14,598 nt of DNA from Nostoc sp. CHAB 5715 (GCF_020829685.1 NZ_JAIVFR010000047.1:1-14598); one strand, 5' to 3'. Shown: positions 5,502 to 13,003, counted from the first letter of the stretch. Program-made: numbers and translations. Notes: a model not told the origin generated them from the sequence alone.

Positions 5502-6860
5502 GTGCCAGAAGAATCCAGTTGCCAAATCTCACCGCCATTTGTGTCTCTTGGTAGCGATCGCGATATCGATTTAGATTCAACCCTGCAAGAACTACCAATG
5601 TACAACTTCCCAGTGGAAATCAATCACACTGGTATGGAAGTGGCTAGTTTTTTGGAAAAATACCCCCAGCTACCAGGAGTAATTTTGGTAGAACAGGGAA
5701 AGTTCATTGGGATGATTTCGCGGCGGCGACTGCTGGAATTTTTGATTCGCCCATTCGGACAAGAGTTATTTGTTCAGCAACCATTAGCCGTTCTCTACAG
5801 CTATGCGCGGATACCGATGTTGCTGCTTGCTGATACAACATCGATTTTAACTGCGATGCAACTTAGCTTAAAGCGATCGCCAGAATTCTTAGCAGAACCA
5901 ATTGTAGTAGAAACAGAATCTGGTGCTTATAGATTGTTAGATGTCCAAGAATTGAATATTATTTCTTGGCAAATTCGAGGAATCGACAATCTGGTAAGAT
6001 ATGAACGCAGCCAAGCCCAAATGATTCAAAATGATAAAATGGCAAATTTGGGACGTTTGGTAGACGGTGTAGCGCACGAAATTTTAGACCCAGTGGGTTT
6101 TATTTGGGGTAACATAACTTACGTTTCAACTTATAGCCAAGATTTGCTCAAGCTGATAGCGGCTTATCAAAAAGAGCTACCATCAGCTTCTGATGCAATT
6201 AATCTTCTTAAAGAAGAGATTGAATTTGATTTTTTAGAACAAGATTTGTTGCGATCGCTTGCTAGTATCCGCACTGGAGCGGAAAGATTAAAAAAACTTG
6301 TCACCAGTTTACAAAACTTCTGTCATATCGATGAACTTTATCCCAAGCCAGTGGATTTACACGCTTGTATTGATAGTATTATTTTATTAATTAATAGCCG
6401 TCTTCAAGGAGAAATTGAAATCGTCAAATACTACGGTCAATTACCCCCAGTGTATTGCTTTATGGGGCAGTTAAGCCAAGTTTTGATGAATATTTTCAGC
6501 GAAGTTGTGGATACTTTACTCAATGAAGCAGTGCGACAGCAGTTGCATCGAGAAGATACAAAAACTGTTCAAAAACCCCGAATTGAGATTACTACAGAAG
6601 TAATTTCCCAGGAAGCAAGCAACCCAAATGCACCAGATTCTCGCTGGATATTAATTCGCATTGCCGACAATGGGCCTGGAATGTCTCAAGAATTGCAACA
6701 GCAAATTATGGAGTCGTTTTCTCTTGAAACGAAGAATAGTAAAAATACTAGTTTAGCAGTAAGTTATCGAATTATAACAGTAAGACATGGTGGTAAATTA
6801 AGTTTTCATTCACAGACTGGTATCGGTACAAAATTTGAAATCTTATTGCCTTTAGTTTGA
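5502..6860 (+). CDS. Soluble sensor histidine kinase with CBS-like N-terminus and degenerate ATP site
   Basis: This 452-residue protein has no membrane segment. Residues about 35-155 look like a pair of CBS-type modules (GVILVEQGKFIGMISRRRLL; PIVVETESGAYRLLDVQEL), which in other proteins bind adenine nucleotides. A linker leads to the phospho-acceptor region MANLGRLVDGVAHEILDPV with His192, in the HEINNPL pattern. The catalytic domain follows (about 285-452). The G1 box is intact (DNGPGM, 389-394). The N box is altered (QVLMNIFSEVVDTL, with Glu334 where NAxxA is expected), and the glycine-rich G2 box is missing (KNTSLAVSYRI, 414-424). The start is GTG at 5502 with AGGG 6 nt upstream; ATG at 5598 is a less likely alternative. 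It precedes another kinase by 256 nt on the same strand. Autokinase activity is uncertain; it could act as a regulatory partner. Confidence 0.85.
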   Translation: MPEESSCQISPPFVSLGSDRDIDLDSTLQELPMYNFPVEINHTGMEVASFLEKYPQLPGVILVEQGKFIGMISRRRLLEFLIRPFGQELFVQQPLAVLYSYARIPMLLLADTTSILTAMQLSLKRSPEFLAEPIVVETESGAYRLLDVQELNIISWQIRGIDNLVRYERSQAQMIQNDKMANLGRLVDGVAHEILDPVGFIWGNITYVSTYSQDLLKLIAAYQKELPSASDAINLLKEEIEFDFLEQDLLRSLASIRTGAERLKKLVTSLQNFCHIDELYPKPVDLHACIDSIILLINSRLQGEIEIVKYYGQLPPVYCFMGQLSQVLMNIFSEVVDTLLNEAVRQQLHREDTKTVQKPRIEITTEVISQEASNPNAPDSRWILIRIADNGPGMSQELQQQIMESFSLETKNSKNTSLAVSYRIITVRHGGKLSFHSQTGIGTKFEILLPLV

Positions 6861-6869
6861 TAAGAGGCA

Positions 6870-6981
6870 TGGGGAATGGGGCATGGGGAAGAAGTTTCCA
6901 ATGCCCAATACTTCGACTTCGCTCAGTACAAGTGCCCAATGCCCAATGCCCAATGCCCAATGCCCAATGCCCAATGCCCAA
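6870..6981. repeat. GGCATGG/TGCCCAA arrays interrupted by a 24-bp hairpin element
   Basis: Just after the first kinase come GGGCATGGGGAA-type units and TGCCCAA (6902-6908). Exactly 24 bp beginning TACTTCGACTTCGCTCAG (6909-6932) follow, then seven perfect TGCCCAA units (6933-6981). The 24-bp element sits at a heptamer boundary. Confidence 0.9.
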
Positions 6982-7116
6982 TAACGTTTTGTTGTTTTAC
7001 CATAAGTGCTATATTGGCTCTTGACCCGACCGAGTACAAACTATGTATAAACCCACAGGACAGCGAACTAGAGGTGTTGTACTTAGTACTACAGGACAGT
7101 TAGGGAGAGTGGGCAG

Positions 7117-9918
7117 ATGAACAAAAATACTGGGCAAAGTGGTGTTTTTTCTCTGTTTAACAAAGTTTGGGGGTTTAAGTCAAGAGCCTCTATAGACAGC
7201 ACGTTTTGTGTCGGGGTAAAATCCCCGTTACAAAACGTAATTGCGAATTGCGTTAGCGCAGCGTTAGCGAGTCCGCGAGCGTCATTGCGAATTGCGAATT
7301 GGTTTAAAGGCGTACCCCTACGTCGCATTTTGGTAACGTTGTTTCTGCTGCAAATCTTGCTAGCTGTGGGATTAACTGGATATTTATCGATTCACAATGG
7401 GCAAAAGGCAGTCAATGAGGTAGCTAGCGAATTGCGTTATGAAGTCGCTAATCGAGTAGAGCAGAATTTACAGACTTATCTCTCAACTTTGCGTCAACAA
7501 CTGCGCGGTAATCAAAATGTCATTGACATCGGGTTGCTCCCGATGGAAAATTTGGCAACCTGGGAGTCATACTTAATAAAGCAGTTAGAGATTTTTCCTG
7601 ATGCCATCGCTTTAACGGCAAGCAATGAACAACTTGAATATTTAGCGGTGGAAAAGCTCAACGATCGCCAATTTTTACTCACAAAAGCCGACAAGTCAAC
7701 TGGGTACAACCTCTACACTTACAAAATTGACTCTTTTGGTCAACGTACCCAACTTCCAGAAGTGATCAAAAACTATGATGCGCGATCGCGTCCTGATTAT
7801 CAAGCAGCAGTTAACGCCAAAAAATTCAGCTTTAGTCAGATTTTTACAGCCCTCACTGAACCAACACTCCTGATTAGTGCATCTCAACCTATATATAACT
7901 CCCAAGGTCAGTTACTCGGTGTCAACAGCGCTCTAACTCATATATCACAAATTGGAGATTTGCTGCAAAATATTAAAGTTGGCAAGTCTGGACAAATTTT
8001 TATTATCGAGCGATCGGGGCTATTAGTCGCAAGTTCCACAACCGAAGAACCATTCTGCTTACAAAATGGTAAACCCGTTAGGTTCGCAGCTTCCCAGAGC
8101 GGGAATTCTTTGACTCAAGCAAGCGCTAAATATTTAACAACTAAATTTAGTAACTTTGACCAGATTCAAAGTTTACAGCAACTAAATTTCTCCTTTGGCG
8201 GTAAACGACAATTTTTAGAAATTAGACCCTTCGAGGGTGAACTAAATGTCAATTGGTTAATAGTAGTGGCTGTTCCAGAAGCAGACTTTATGGGACAAAT
8301 TGAGCGCAACACTCAAACCATAATTTTTCTTTGTTTGGGAGCATTGGGATTAGCTACTTTACTGGGGATTATCACCGCCCGTTGGATAACTCAGCCAATT
8401 TTGTACTTCAGCACGGCGACAAAAGATTTAGCAGATTTGACTAATGGCGAAGACTCAGTGGTGATAGTACAGGGCATTAAAGAACTAGAGGTGCTGGCTG
8501 CATCTTTTAACGAGATGATACAGCAGTTAGGGAAAACCTTTACTGCACAGATAACCAAAAATGAAGAGTTAGAATTGCAAGTTTTGCAGCGAACTCAAGA
8601 ATTACAGCAAGAGATTCAAGTACGGATTAACAGTGAGCGCATACTAAGCCAGCATCATCAGGTGTTGGCAGAACTGGCAAATCATAAGGCGATTTCAGAA
8701 GGAAAGCTAGAAACGGCATTCAAAGTTATTACCGAGAAAGCAGCAAATGCTTTAGAAATAGAACGAGTCAGTGTGTGGTTATTCAATGGTGACCGCACCA
8801 AACTACAATGTATAAGTCTCTATGAACGTAGCAATCAAAGACATTCAGCAGGTTTAGAAGGCAACCTTGCAGATTATCCCATCTATTTTAAATCCCTGAC
8901 ATCTGCGCGGATTATTGCCGTCACCGACACTCGCACCGATCTACGGATACAAGAATTATGGGATGAACTGCTAGAACCAAAGAATATTGTATCTCTAATT
9001 AATACCTCCATTTGGGTTGGGGGCGAAGTGGTGGGAACAGTATTGTATGAACAGATTGATATTCCCCGGATATGGGAACTGAGTGAGCAAAACTTTGTTA
9101 GCTCAATAGCTGAATTTGTCACCCTAACTTTAGAAGTATGCGATGTCTACGACGAGCTTCGCTTACGCAAACAGGCAGAATCCGCTCTGCGTGAGGCTCA
9201 AGAAGCTGCCAAAATTGCAAATCGTGCCAAAAGCACCTTTTTAAGAAACATCAGCCATCAACTGAGAAATCCCTTAACCTCCATTCTGGGAATTACAGAA
9301 GCACTCCAAAATCAAGTGTACGGTACTGTAACCGAAGAACAGCGCCAGTCCCTAAATATCCTCGAATCCACTGGCAAGAATTTACTAAAATTGATTAACC
9401 AGATCCTTGAGCTTACCGATATCGAATCCAGCAAGATAGAACTGCAATTAGCTGCTACTTCGATTCAAGGAATATGTGACTCTAGTCTTAGTTTTGTCAA
9501 ACATTTAGCGTTGCAGAAAAATATTCATCTGAGCGTACAAATACCTGAAGAAATTGAACCCATCCAAGTCGATGAAAGCCGCATCCGCCAAGTATTTATC
9601 AACCTTTTGACTAACGCTATCAAGTTTACTAAAGAAGGAGGCAAAGTTTGGATTGAAGTCCAGCCAAATTCCACAAATGAATATATCTTTTTCAGCGTAA
9701 TAGATACGGGTATTGGTATGCTTTCCGATGACCTTTTCCAATTATTTCAACCTTTTGTGCAAGTTGAAAATTCCTCTAACCGTAATTCCACAGGTACTGG
9801 TTTAGGGTTAGTAATGGTGCAAAAGATTGTCGAGTTGCATGGTGGTACTGTCCATGCTGAAAGTCAGTTGGGTAAAGGTAGTCGTTTTACAGTCAAACTT
9901 CCTTGGAAAAAGGTCTAG
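7117..9918 (+). CDS. Membrane sensor histidine kinase (CACHE-HAMP-GAF-HisKA-HATPase)
   Basis: This 933-residue protein has two membrane helices at about 71-92 and 401-421, bounding a periplasmic dCACHE-type ligand domain (about 95-395; motifs RPDYQAA, LLISASQPIYNSQGQLLGV, GKSGQIFIIERSG). HAMP (about 420-475), a coiled coil (475-510) and GAF (about 515-680) follow. Another short coiled coil precedes HisKA with NISHQLRNPL (His714). The HATPase domain has Asn833 (NLLTNAIKF), G1 DTGIGM (863-868) and G2 GTGLGL (893-898), all intact, so it should be an active kinase. The ligand is unknown. There is no receiver domain and no response regulator nearby. ATG at 7117 has AGGGAGAG 7 nt upstream. Residues about 24-62 are encoded by a hairpin plus AATTGCG heptamer repeats, an in-frame insertion ahead of the first membrane helix (see finding). 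The preceding kinase gene may function with it. Confidence 0.93.
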   Translation: MNKNTGQSGVFSLFNKVWGFKSRASIDSTFCVGVKSPLQNVIANCVSAALASPRASLRIANWFKGVPLRRILVTLFLLQILLAVGLTGYLSIHNGQKAVNEVASELRYEVANRVEQNLQTYLSTLRQQLRGNQNVIDIGLLPMENLATWESYLIKQLEIFPDAIALTASNEQLEYLAVEKLNDRQFLLTKADKSTGYNLYTYKIDSFGQRTQLPEVIKNYDARSRPDYQAAVNAKKFSFSQIFTALTEPTLLISASQPIYNSQGQLLGVNSALTHISQIGDLLQNIKVGKSGQIFIIERSGLLVASSTTEEPFCLQNGKPVRFAASQSGNSLTQASAKYLTTKFSNFDQIQSLQQLNFSFGGKRQFLEIRPFEGELNVNWLIVVAVPEADFMGQIERNTQTIIFLCLGALGLATLLGIITARWITQPILYFSTATKDLADLTNGEDSVVIVQGIKELEVLAASFNEMIQQLGKTFTAQITKNEELELQVLQRTQELQQEIQVRINSERILSQHHQVLAELANHKAISEGKLETAFKVITEKAANALEIERVSVWLFNGDRTKLQCISLYERSNQRHSAGLEGNLADYPIYFKSLTSARIIAVTDTRTDLRIQELWDELLEPKNIVSLINTSIWVGGEVVGTVLYEQIDIPRIWELSEQNFVSSIAEFVTLTLEVCDVYDELRLRKQAESALREAQEAAKIANRAKSTFLRNISHQLRNPLTSILGITEALQNQVYGTVTEEQRQSLNILESTGKNLLKLINQILELTDIESSKIELQLAATSIQGICDSSLSFVKHLALQKNIHLSVQIPEEIEPIQVDESRIRQVFINLLTNAIKFTKEGGKVWIEVQPNSTNEYIFFSVIDTGIGMLSDDLFQLFQPFVQVENSSNRNSTGTGLGLVMVQKIVELHGGTVHAESQLGKGSRFTVKLPWKKV
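7190..7300. repeat. Repeat-derived segment in the 5' coding part of the kinase gene
   Basis: ACGTTTTGT/ACAAAACGT and CGGGG/CCCCG form a hairpin (about 7201-7238). AATTGCG follows at 7239-7245 and 7246-7252. A GC-rich 31-bp segment TTAGCGCAGCGTTAGCG... (7253-7283) comes next, then ATTGCGA, ATTGCGA, ATT. The whole is translated in frame. Confidence 0.75.
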
Positions 9919-10022
9919 GAATGGGGAGTGGGGAGTTATTCCTCGTTCTCTTTAATTGCTTTTAAACCCAAATCACCCCACCTCGCCAAAGCGTAGCTTT
10001 GTCTCCCCTCCCCAAGAATAAG
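9919..10022. repeat. Pyrimidine-rich block, copy 1 (left half)
   Basis: From about 9956 this matches 10347-10416 almost exactly (AAACCCAAATCACCCCACC, CGCCAAAGCGTAGCTTTG, TCTCCCCTCCCCAAGAATAAGG). Copy 1 is split from its right half (10263-10329) by inserted DNA, while copy 2 is uninterrupted. Confidence 0.85.
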
Positions 10023-10025
10023 GCT

Positions 10026-10254
10026 ACAGTGTACACACAAGTTATCGAATCACTACCAGTCCTCGAATTACCCCACCCTAACCCTCCCCGATGTATTGGG
10101 GAGGGAACGAGAATCTCTTGTTTCCCCCCTTTACAAGCTGTACCAATGGAAAGAAAGTTAGCGATCGCTACATTATGAGGGAACGAGAATCTCTTGTTTC
10201 CCCCCTTTACAAGGGGGGATTAAGGGGGGTAATTCGACTTGTGTGTACACCGTA
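10026..10254. mobile_element. MITE-like insertion with TACRGTGTACACACAAGT ends
   Basis: TACAGTGTACACACAAGT at 10026-10043 and its near-complement ACTTGTGTGTACACCGTA at 10237-10254 are terminal inverted repeats with one mismatch. Inside, a 37-bp direct repeat (10101-10137 and 10177-10213, beginning GAGGGAACGAGAATCTC) flanks a stretch with a HIP1 site. G/C-run sequence AAGGGGGGATTAAGGGGGG follows. No clear target duplication is seen. Confidence 0.65.
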
Positions 10255-10262
10255 GCGATGCT

Positions 10263-10481
10263 TTGGGGAGGGGTTGGGGGTGGGGTGTAATGACTGTGGT
10301 TAGCATAACTATTTATGCAAACATGATATCATATCATGTCCGCTTGATTGCTTATTAAACCCAAATCACCCCACCCCGCCAAAGCGTAGCTTTGTCTCCC
10401 CTCCCCAAGAATAAGGGGAGGGGTTGGGGGTGGGGTGCAATGACTGTGGTTAGCATAACTATATTATGCAAACATGATATT
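10263..10481. repeat. G-rich direct repeats and uninterrupted block copy 2
   Basis: GGGGAGGGGTTGGGGGTGGGG followed by AATGACTGTGGTTAGCATAAC and ATGCAAACATGATAT occurs at 10263-10329 and 10415-10481, differing by a 1-base change and a 2-base indel. Between them, 10347-10416 is the second copy of the left half. CCCCTCCCC (10398-10406) and GGGGAGGGG (10415-10423) form a hairpin. CATGATAT-C-ATATCATG (about 10322-10338) is a near-perfect palindrome. Confidence 0.85.
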
Positions 10482-10497
10482 AGAGACTCAATTTAGA

Positions 10498-10664
10498 CAG
10501 GGCTATTTCGTTCTAGACATAACCGCCCAGAACTAAAGTTCCGGGCTAATAGCCCAAGTCCACTAAAGTGGACTAAAAGCTTTTCTTAGTCGTCTTTAGA
10601 CGACTTTTGCTATTAGCCTCAGAATTTATTCTGAGGCGGGCTAGATGAGAATGAAATAGCCCTG
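10498..10664 (+). mobile_element. Structured MITE, family 2 copy D, with 9-bp TSD
   Basis: A 167-bp element has ends CAGGGCTATTTCGTTCT and AGAATGAAATAGCCCTG. It is flanked by the exact 9-bp duplication CAATTTAGA at 10489-10497 and 10665-10673. Its interior has the same hairpin layout as copies A-C (GAACTAAAGTTC; AGTCCACTAAAGTGGACT; AGTCGTCTTTAGACGACT; CTCAGAATTTATTCTGAG), enclosed by GCTAATAGC/GCTATTAGC. The terminal repeats are entirely different from those of copies A and C. Confidence 0.88.
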
Positions 10665-10724
10665 CAATTTAGATTCAATTTTTTAACAATTCATTCTACG
10701 ATCGCTCCATCCAGTCCACTAAGG

Positions 10725-11123
10725 CTATGATGCAGTTTTAGTATCCTCACTAGCCGCTTCCTTGGGAGTCGTCTTTAAACGTGTCGCTGTGCTTTTGCGG
10801 ATGCGATCGCTTTTGCGAACACCACCCGCCATTTGATATTCATGGCTATCTTTGCCGTATTTAAAAGCAACTCCAAGGAGCATTTTTTCTGTCAAGTCGC
10901 TCAAAGTTGTTTCCAACTCTTTCATCTCACTTTTGTAAGAATCAATCACAGCCAAAGTAGTATTATAAGCATCTATTTTGCTACGGTACTGCTGAATTAC
11001 TTGTGTGATACTTTGCAAGTTGCGAGCATCCCCAAAATCCATACTCGGATCAATTGCTTTAAGTCCGGCCATTCTCAATTCAGCTTTTTCTAGAACGCGA
11101 TATGTACGCTTTTGACGAGGCAT
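10725..11123 (-). CDS. Conserved small hypothetical protein with a helical core
   Basis: This 132-residue basic protein starts MPRQKRTYRVLEKAELRMAG. A helical region follows (about 30-85), including VIQQYRSKIDAYNTTLAVID and SEMKELETTLSDLTEKML, probably a coiled coil. A conserved-looking GVAFKYGKDSHEYQMAGGVR motif (about 84-103) is followed by a Lys/Arg/Thr-rich tail (KSDRIRKSTATRLK). There is no signal peptide or membrane segment. Codon use and a HIP1 site within the frame suggest a real gene. I recall similar unnamed proteins in filamentous cyanobacteria but recognise no function. The basic tail is compatible with nucleic-acid or membrane-surface contact, which is only inference. The ribosome site is weak. 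It is isolated between repeats; the tandem array at 11230-11470 lies in its upstream region. Confidence 0.7.
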   Translation of the reverse strand: MPRQKRTYRVLEKAELRMAGLKAIDPSMDFGDARNLQSITQVIQQYRSKIDAYNTTLAVIDSYKSEMKELETTLSDLTEKMLLGVAFKYGKDSHEYQMAGGVRKSDRIRKSTATRLKTTPKEAASEDTKTAS

Positions 11124-11229
11124 AATTATGTTCTTTTTATTGTGTTCTAGAGCTAGCTTGCCTTATTAAAGCTTGATTTTGGTTGAGTAAAATCCACAAA
11201 TCTGGTGTTCAATATAACCATAACTTAAG

Positions 11230-11470
11230 TAATATCCACTAAAACTATGATGTTTGTAACGAAAATTGTAGTGGTGGTAACTAAAATCGTAATATTGTAA
11301 CGAAAATTATGATGTTTGTAACAAAAATCGTAGTTGTGGTAACTAAACTCGTTATTTTAGTAACAAAATCGTAATATTGTAACGAAAATTATGATGTTTG
11401 TAACAAAAATCGTAGTTGTGGTAACTAAACTCATTATTTTAGTAACTTAAAGCGCGATGTTAGTGACGAC
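11230..11470. repeat. 21-bp tandem array with an 82-bp higher-order duplication
   Basis: About ten units of roughly GTAACNAAAATCGTANTNTTT follow head to tail, mostly 21 bp with some of 19-20 bp. A four-unit block of 82 bp is duplicated (about 11284-11365 and 11366-11447) with a single difference (CTCGTTA versus CTCATTA). Units read VTKIV-like in one frame but the shorter units and TAA codons break any long frame. The array is upstream of the small hypothetical gene, 100-350 bp from its start. Confidence 0.9.
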
Positions 11471-11644
11471 AAGTGATTTCAATTCAAAAAACGTAGATAT
11501 TACACCCAATTAATTCAGAAAGTAATGCTGAAGTGAATCTAAATTTGTTAACTTACATGGCAAAATTTAGAGCAAAAGCAGTGTATTAATAGGATATAGG
11601 AATCGTATTTGATTTTTGAAATTATCTACGTAGGCGGGGAGTGG

Positions 11645-11672
11645 GTAGAGACGCGATTAATCGCGTCTGTAC
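11645..11672. repeat. Palindrome AGACGCGATTAATCGCGTCT
   Basis: Positions 11649-11668 are a perfect 20-bp palindrome, extended to GTA...TAC at 11645-11672 with one mismatched pair. A GGAATAG heptamer repeat follows (about 11674-11690). This is an interspersed palindrome type common in Nostoc-like genomes; no gene is associated. Confidence 0.8.
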
Positions 11673-11710
11673 GGAATAGGGAATAGGGAATTAGGCTTTT
11701 CGAGTTGTAC

Positions 11711-11880
11711 CGAGCTATTTAACATGATTCTCGATTAGCCCCCTAGCCCGCCCAGAAATAAATTTCACAGGCTTTTAGCTTAAGTCCACTCAAGTGGACT
11801 AAAACTATTTTTTTCTCAGTCTTCTTTAGAAGACTTAAGCTATTAGCCTTAGAATTCATTCTGAGGCGGTTGTTGGAACT
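11711..11880 (+). mobile_element. Structured MITE copy E, degraded ends
   Basis: The core hairpins are AGTCCACTCAAGTGGACT, AGTCTTCTTTAGAAGACT and CTTAGAATTCATTCTGAG, enclosed by GCTTTTAGCTT and AAGCTATTAGCC. The left end GAGCTATTTAACATGATTCTC weakly resembles the family 2 terminus (GGGCTATTTC..ATTCTC). The right end is not recognisable and there is no clear target duplication, so the exact limits are uncertain. Confidence 0.65.
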
Positions 11881-11956
11881 AATGCAAAATTTAAGTGTAA
11901 AGCCCCCCAACCTACGCAGGTTAAGGTTTTTGGCTCTAACTGAACCCTATTGCCCC

Positions 11957-12025
11957 AGCCCGGACAGAAATAAGTTTCACAGGCTTTTAGCTCAAGTCCA
12001 CTCAAGTGGACTAAAACTTTTGGCG
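11957..12025 (+). mobile_element. Structured MITE copy F, half-length fragment
   Basis: Only the left half of the core survives: CAGAAATAAGTTTCACAGGC, then CTCAAGTCCACTCAAGTGGACT and AAAAC. It closely matches the left half of copy E about 210 bp upstream, so it may be a partial local duplication. The rest of the element is missing. Confidence 0.7.
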
Positions 12026-12107
12026 TTGCATATTTGCGGGATGATTTTGCTAGTTTTGTGGGATGGGGCGATTTGCCCGTCCCTTGTATTTCAGGGCGGG
12101 CGAGACG

Positions 12108-12313
12108 CATTGGTGTCAACTTAAGCTAAAAATCGCTTATCTGTTGGCTGACACGCCCGCCCAGAAATGAATTTCAGGGCTTATAGCTAAAGTCTACTAA
12201 AGTAGACTAAAAATTTTTCGGATTATTTAGTCATCTTTAGATGACTTTAGCTATTAGCCAAGGAACTTCAGTTCCTTGCGGGACATGGCTTTTACGTTAA
12301 GTTGACACTAATG
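12108..12313 (+). mobile_element. Structured MITE, family 1 copy C, with 9-bp TSD
   Basis: This 206-bp element is nearly the same as copy A: ends CATTGGTGTCAACTTAA and TTAAGTTGACACTAATG, with the exact 9-bp direct repeat GGCGAGACG at 12099-12107 and 12314-12322. Core hairpins are AGTCTACTAAAGTAGACT, AGTCATCTTTAGATGACT and GGAACTTCAGTTCC. The interior differs from A at scattered sites, several of them paired changes. Confidence 0.88.
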
Positions 12314-12427
12314 GGCGAGACGCCCACCCTACAAGAATCATCCCTTGATTCAGCAACGCCTTAATTCGTAATTCGTAATTAAAAAACTAGGTGAGGGCGA
12401 TTGAGATTGTAGAAAACAATTAGTTTA
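12314..12427. other. Short gap with ATTCGTA heptamers
   Basis: After the MITE target duplication the sequence holds CGTAATTCGTAATT units (about 12364-12380) and AT-rich DNA up to the toxin gene's 3' end. No terminator hairpin with a U-run is clear. Confidence 0.5.
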
Positions 12428-12721
12428 TCAATAAATAATATCGGGCAAATGCCTTGCACCATGCACAACGCGCACGACTTCAATACCTTCGCTGATATTC
12501 CGGTAAAGAATTAAGTAGCGACCAACCGGAAAATACCTTAACCCTGATACAATATCAGGACGGGCTTGACCAAGTTTTGAATTATCAGCCAGCATTTGAC
12601 ATTTTGTATCAATCTGGTCAAGCAATTTGTCAGCTGCTGTTGGATTATCAGCCGCAATGTAAATCCATATTTCAATCAAGTCTTCTTCGGCTTTAGCAGT
12701 GCGGATAAAACGTCCCACCAA
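12428..12721 (-). CDS. ParE/RelE-type toxin
   Basis: This 97-residue protein matches the ParE/RelE toxin superfamily: an N-terminal helical hairpin (AKAEEDLIEIWIYIAADNPTAADKLLDQID), a LADNSKLGQARPDI motif in which the residue pattern GxxRPD is characteristic, then beta strands LRYFPVGRYLILYR and GIEVVRVVHGARHLPDII. ParE members poison DNA gyrase; RelE members cleave mRNA; the sequence fits the ParE branch better. It starts directly after the antitoxin stop, with TTG at 12721 or GTG at 12718 (I favour translational coupling; no separate ribosome site is needed). It is neutralised by the upstream antitoxin in the same operon. Its length is normal and there is no sign of damage. Confidence 0.88.
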   Translation of the reverse strand: MVGRFIRTAKAEEDLIEIWIYIAADNPTAADKLLDQIDTKCQMLADNSKLGQARPDIVSGLRYFPVGRYLILYRNISEGIEVVRVVHGARHLPDIIY

Positions 12722-13003
12722 TCACGCATCCTTTTGAGAAACTTGACCTAAACGCCTACGGGCTTCTTGTTTAATAGCTTCAATATCTGTATATTGCCCA
12801 GCACCACTGTCAATTCCTTCTTGCCAAAGATGGCGTACTTCATCAATATTTTGCAACCGCAACAGACGTTTTTGCTTCCAGTCCTGTAATGCTTCGCGGA
12901 TAACTTCACTGCTGCTGGCATATTCGCCAGATTCAACCACATCACGGACAAAAGCAGCTATTTCTGGTGTGAGAGCAACACTAATTTTCTCAATGTTAGG
13001 CAT
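12722..13003 (-). CDS. ParD-type antitoxin
   Basis: This 93-residue protein has an N-terminal ribbon-helix-helix domain (KISVALTPEIAAFVRDVVES, then GEYASSSEVIREALQDW, residues about 5-42), which would dimerise and bind its own promoter. The acidic and helical C-terminus (DEVRHLWQEGIDSGAGQYTD, about 54-73) should wrap the toxin. The ATG at 13003 is preceded by AAGGA. The toxin gene follows with no gap on the same strand, the standard order for ParDE. The pair would be autoregulated from the region 13004-13173, shared with a second, divergent pair. Confidence 0.9.
   Translation of the reverse strand: MPNIEKISVALTPEIAAFVRDVVESGEYASSSEVIREALQDWKQKRLLRLQNIDEVRHLWQEGIDSGAGQYTDIEAIKQEARRRLGQVSQKDA

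Noticed and set aside
7021..7051. Sigma-70-type promoter TTGACC...TATAAA before the second kinase
   Set aside because: The spacing is 19 bp for TATAAA and 15 bp for TATGTA, neither convincing, so no promoter is called.
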